64,000 nt of DNA, from positions 992,001-1,056,000 of the forward strand of contig NZ_RDSM01000001.1 of NCBI RefSeq assembly GCF_004115155.1, in the 5' to 3' direction. Each line of letters starts with the position of its first letter. The first letter of the stretch is position 1. This document shows positions 60,777 through 64,000 of this stretch, in pieces. Source of the stretch: Granulicella sibirica. GTDB taxonomy: Bacteria; Acidobacteriota; Terriglobia; Terriglobales; Acidobacteriaceae. A program made the position numbers and the translations under genes. The notes below the pieces were generated by a model that had not been told where the DNA came from, made no database searches, and saw nothing but the letters and a program-made list of their open reading frames with translations.

Positions 60777-61205
60777 ATGCGCCCGAAGAAGACCATCCTC
60801 TGCGTCGACCACAACGAACAGACCCTTTCCGTCCGCACCTTCCTCCTCGAGACCCGCGGCTACCGCGTGATCGCACTGGCCACCGCGCATGAAGCGCTCG
60901 ATGTCGTGCAACAGTCCGTACCCGGCTCGATCGACCTCCTGCTCGCGGATCTTCTTCTGCCCCAGATGGATGGTAACGAGCTTGTCCGCCGCGCCAAGCA
61001 GATCAACCCCGCGCTTCCGGCGATGCTCGTATCGGGCACGGTAACGTCGTTCGAGCGCGCCAGCAGCGCCGACGTCTTTCTCCCCAAGGGCGCGTGCTCG
61101 CCGGTAGAGATGCTCGAAAGGATTCGCGTGCTCGTAGCCCGCAAACGTGGCCCCAAGAAGGCTGTGGCGCCCGTACAGCCCGCTGCACTCGCGCAGGCCT
61201 CCTAG
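60777..61205 (+). CDS. Single-domain response regulator (receiver only)
   Basis: 142 residues. The receiver fold is complete: acidic pocket ILCVDHNE, the phospho-acceptor Asp in DLLLADLLLPQMDGNEL, Ser/Thr switch in LVSGTV, and Lys in FLPKGA. There is no output domain, only a basic Ala/Pro tail (KRGPKKAVAPVQPAALAQ). It likely acts by protein contact in a phosphorelay. No kinase is adjacent. Confidence 0.88.
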   Translation: MRPKKTILCVDHNEQTLSVRTFLLETRGYRVIALATAHEALDVVQQSVPGSIDLLLADLLLPQMDGNELVRRAKQINPALPAMLVSGTVTSFERASSADVFLPKGACSPVEMLERIRVLVARKRGPKKAVAPVQPAALAQAS

Positions 61206-61264
61206 CTTTCCCGGGAACGGGCGCCATGCTACGTTGAGCAGGCAAGATCGGAGATGCTCTGTCG

Positions 61265-62110
61265 ATGGCGGATTTGCCGGCAGCCTTGCAGGACGAACGG
61301 GACGCTGAGCAGAATTTGCTTCGTCGGCATCCCGTTGTCACGTTCTACCTGCTGGCATTCCTCATCGCGTGGACGGGCTACATGCCTGTACTCGCCGCTT
61401 CGCGGGGCGTGACGTTCTTTCGCAGCCCGCTCTGGCTGGTCTTCCTCGTTCTGCCGGCGGCAGGCCCTGCGCTGGCCGCCTGGATCGCAGGGCCGACGGG
61501 AACAGGCGGCTTGCTCCTCCTGCGCGCGAGCCTCTTCCGCCGTGTCCCGTGGGGATGGTGGATGTTCGCCGTTCTTGCGCCCCTGGCGATGTCCCTGTGC
61601 GCCGACTCGCTGAGTCTCTGGTTCGCTCCGGCGCGATCTCCGGACCTCCCGCCTGCTCCGCCTCCCGGGGTTCTGGTAGCGGTAGTGACCTCGCTCTGCG
61701 CCAACCTGTGGGAAGAAGTGGGATGGCGGGGATTCGTCCTCACCCATCTGCAAACAAAGTACGACGGACGCCGCGCCGCGCTCATCATCGGAGTGATGTC
61801 GGCGCTCTGGCACATCCCCTTATTCTTCTGGACCGGCGGCCCGATGTCGCGCGTTCCGTTCCTGGCCTGGGCTCCGGGCGTGGTGGGCGAATCGTTGGTC
61901 CTGGCGTGGCTCTTCAACCGAACGCGCCGCAGTCTCGCGGTGGTCGCCCTCTTCCATATCGCCTTCAACATCTTCGGGGCCGCCCTCGGCGTGCGATCGC
62001 ATGGAGCAACGTCCGTCGTTGAGATCGGCCTCGGTCTTGTGCTTGCCTTGTCCGCGGGGCCCAGGCTCGGTCTACAGAAGGCCGAGACTCAGGCCTCTAC
62101 AAGCCCATAG
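61265..62110 (+). CDS. CPBP-family intramembrane metalloprotease
   Basis: 281 residues with about seven membrane helices. The CPBP (Abi/Rce1) motifs are present: LWEEVGWRGFVL (EExxxR), SALWHIPLFF and LFHIAFNIFG, which provide the Glu/His metal ligands. Such proteins include prenyl-CAAX-like proteases and bacteriocin-immunity factors; the role here is unknown. It converges on recG, with a 22-base overlap of the two ends. Confidence 0.88.
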   Translation: MADLPAALQDERDAEQNLLRRHPVVTFYLLAFLIAWTGYMPVLAASRGVTFFRSPLWLVFLVLPAAGPALAAWIAGPTGTGGLLLLRASLFRRVPWGWWMFAVLAPLAMSLCADSLSLWFAPARSPDLPPAPPPGVLVAVVTSLCANLWEEVGWRGFVLTHLQTKYDGRRAALIIGVMSALWHIPLFFWTGGPMSRVPFLAWAPGVVGESLVLAWLFNRTRRSLAVVALFHIAFNIFGAALGVRSHGATSVVEIGLGLVLALSAGPRLGLQKAETQASTSP

Positions 62111-64000
62111 CGGCGCTGCCACTGGTCGCGCAGACGGGTCCAGACTGCCTCGATCTCTTCCGGCGTAATGGCCGGGTCGGGCGTCTCGGCAAACTTCGTG
62201 GCCTCTACCTTCGCCAGTTCGAGAACCTCGCGGTCGCGTAGCAGGTTGGCGACGCGGAACTCAGGAAGCCCGGCCTGCTTCGTGCCGAAGAACTCGCCCG
62301 GCCCGCGCTGCTGCAAGTCAAGCTCGGCAAGCTCGAAGCCGTTCTGCGTCCGCACCATGGCGTCGAGACGCTCCTCGGCCTCGGGTGAAACGCGCGAGCC
62401 GGTCACGAGAATGCAAAAGCTCTTCGCCGCCCCACGGCCAACACGCCCGCGAAGCTGGTGAAGCTGCGCCAGGCCAAAACGCTCGGCATGCTCGATCACC
62501 ATCACCGAGGCGTTCGGCACATCAACGCCGACCTCGATGACCGTCGTAGCGACAAGCACGTCGATCTCGCCGCGCTTGAACCGCGCCATCGTGACCTCCT
62601 TGTCGTCGGAGGAAAGACGCCCGTGCAAAAGCCCAAGCCGCAAGCCCGCGAGTGCTCCATGCTTCAGTTCCTCGAAGCTTCCGGTTGCCGAGCGAAGCGG
62701 CTCCGTGGGGAACGACGCCTGGAGTGGCTTCTTCTTCGTTTTCGTCGCCTTCTTGGCAGCAGTCTTCGCCGATGCCCGCCTCCCTGCTTTCGCCGCCGGT
62801 TCGACAGGCTCAGCATCATGGGCAAAGTCGAGCTCAGGCTGATCGTCGTTCGCGCCCTCGATCACCGGATACACGAGATACGCCTGCCGCCCCTGCGCCA
62901 CCTGCTTGCGCACAAACTCCCACACCTCCGGCGCGCGCTCCTCGTTCGTCCGCCTCGTCACAATGGGCGTGCGCCCCGGAGGAAGCTCATCGATCACCGA
63001 AGCCTCCAGATCGCCGTAGAGCGTCAGCGCAAGCGTGCGCGGAATAGGCGTCGCCGTCATCACGAGCACATCCGGATCGGTAATCTTCCCATCCACCCCC
63101 GGCTTCTTCATCAGGCGAAAGCGCTGCTGTACGCCAAACCGGTGCTGCTCGTCCACGATCACGAGACCGAGGTTATAGAAATCGACCTTGTCTTCCTGCA
63201 GCGCGTGCGTCCCGATCACAAGATTCGATTCCCCGCGAAACACGCGCCCCCGGCCTTCGCGCTTCAACTCTTCCTTGAGCGACCCGGTCAGCAGCGTGAT
63301 CCGGTACGGCTTCCCCGTCGTTGGACTCGTCACCTCACCCAGAAGCTTCCGAGCCGAAAGATAATGCTGCGTCGCCAGGATCTCGGTCGGGGCCATCAGC
63401 GCGGCCTGGTAGCCGTTTTCAATCGCGACAAGCGCAGCCTGCAGCGCCACGATGGTCTTACCGGAGCCGACATCTCCCTGCAGAAGCCGTCGCATCGGAC
63501 GCGGCCGGCGCATGTCCGCCACGATCTCGGCCAGCACCCTCTTCTGCGCCCCGGTGGGATGAAACGGCAGAACCTGCTTGAGCGCCTGCCGAACCTCTTC
63601 GCCAGTCGTAAACGCCGTGCCCTCCCGCTCGCGGAGACTGCGCCGCTTCAACTCCAACCCAAGCTCAAGGTAAAAGAACTCTTCAAAGATCAGCCGTCGA
63701 TGCGCCGGGGTCCGCGCCGACATAAGATCCGTCATCGGGGTTCCTGCCTCGGGAAAATGGATCGCCCGCAGAGCCTCCATTCGGCTTGGAAGCCCAAGAC
63801 GCTGGCTCAGCGCAAGAGGAATCGTCTCGTCCGTCGCAACGTTCGCCTCGATGAGCTGCTCAAACACCGACCAAACCAGCCGCCTCTGCCACTTCGAGCC
63901 GAGCTTGGCTCCCCACGGGGTACTTGCCCCAAGCGTCGGATACACCGGAACGATCCGCCCCATCTCGAGCATCGCGAACTCGGCATCCGCGCCGCCGGAA
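62089..64000 (-). CDS. recG: ATP-dependent DNA helicase RecG (N-terminus outside window)
   Basis: 636 residues to the right edge; the frame is still open there, so the wedge domain is incomplete. Helicase motifs are I GDVGSGKT, II DEQHRFG, III MTATPIPRT and VI QLRGRVGRG. RecG reverses stalled forks and branch-migrates Holliday junctions. Between helicase lobes, after YPVIEGANDDQPELDF, there is an insert of ~45 residues very rich in Lys/Ala (AAKAGRRASAKTAAKKATK), resembling histone-H1-like tails and absent from enterobacterial RecG. Confidence 0.95.
   Translation of the reverse strand, partial: SGGADAEFAMLEMGRIVPVYPTLGASTPWGAKLGSKWQRRLVWSVFEQLIEANVATDETIPLALSQRLGLPSRMEALRAIHFPEAGTPMTDLMSARTPAHRRLIFEEFFYLELGLELKRRSLREREGTAFTTGEEVRQALKQVLPFHPTGAQKRVLAEIVADMRRPRPMRRLLQGDVGSGKTIVALQAALVAIENGYQAALMAPTEILATQHYLSARKLLGEVTSPTTGKPYRITLLTGSLKEELKREGRGRVFRGESNLVIGTHALQEDKVDFYNLGLVIVDEQHRFGVQQRFRLMKKPGVDGKITDPDVLVMTATPIPRTLALTLYGDLEASVIDELPPGRTPIVTRRTNEERAPEVWEFVRKQVAQGRQAYLVYPVIEGANDDQPELDFAHDAEPVEPAAKAGRRASAKTAAKKATKTKKKPLQASFPTEPLRSATGSFEELKHGALAGLRLGLLHGRLSSDDKEVTMARFKRGEIDVLVATTVIEVGVDVPNASVMVIEHAERFGLAQLHQLRGRVGRGAAKSFCILVTGSRVSPEAEERLDAMVRTQNGFELAELDLQQRGPGEFFGTKQAGLPEFRVANLLRDREVLELAKVEATKFAETPDPAITPEEIEAVWTRLRDQWQRRYGLVEA

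Overview
The window looks like a piece of chromosome from a terriglobial acidobacterium (Acidobacteriaceae type: Granulicella, Terriglobus, Edaphobacter and relatives). This is inferred from the high GC content with strong C/G third positions, an Oar-type TonB-dependent receptor with an N-terminal carboxypeptidase-like domain, an RNase E/G with a giant low-complexity insert, a futalosine-pathway menaquinone gene, and several small proteins of the kind seen in that class. There is no rRNA operon, CRISPR array, integrase or transposase. Most of the window is ordinary core chromosome with a few accessory patches.

Layout. 1-4.9 kb: truncated Tat-exported metallophosphoesterase, VKOR-like protein, mqnC, a PIN-domain two-gene module and a cellulose-synthase-like glycosyltransferase. 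4.9-9 kb: alpha/beta hydrolase, a divergent TetR/SDR pair and an outer-membrane beta-barrel. 9-17.2 kb: RNase E/G with a long non-coding leader, then the mrdA-rodA cell-elongation operon. 17.2-30.8 kb: TonB-dependent receptor, small proteins, M23 peptidase, thiL, a cystathionine-gamma-lyase-like gene and a frameshifted MFS transporter. 30.8-31.35 kb: a non-coding, repeat-rich island. 31.35-37.5 kb: rsmD, a site-2-protease-like protein lacking its zinc histidines, rsmI, then cysM-mec-cysO-moeZ, a protein-bound-thiocarboxylate cysteine pathway. 37.5-52.5 kb: repeats and a possible small RNA, GNAT, GT39 glycosyltransferase, rbfA, PafA-like phosphatase, S9 peptidase, AsmA, GH43, and an encapsulin with its DyP peroxidase cargo. 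52.8-57.6 kb: lipoprotein, MFS remnant, a second TetR/SDR divergon with two clear operators, AraC regulator and tautomerase. 57.9-64 kb: tRNA-Cys, 1-Cys peroxiredoxin with a cysteine-rich leader peptide and attenuator, PhzF, a structured intergenic region, a receiver-only response regulator, CPBP protease and truncated recG.

The most interesting locus is on the minus strand at 58977-57944. A 26-codon mini-ORF with seven Cys codons in its last 14 codons is followed by an intrinsic terminator, then a peroxiredoxin gene, then tRNA-Cys(GCA). A GGGGTG segment just after the Cys run can pair with the 5' arm of the terminator. That is the arrangement expected of ribosome-mediated attenuation sensing charged tRNA-Cys, with the sensed tRNA itself at the end of the unit. 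Other points worth a look are the ~930-residue insert inside the S1 domain of RNase E/G, the CysO-like protein that carries a Cys-Cys-Cys-Leu tail after its Gly-Gly, the pseudo-site-2 protease, the paired TetR operators, a composite dispersed repeat, and two candidate structured RNAs. All of this comes from reading the sequence by eye; no database search or folding program was run.
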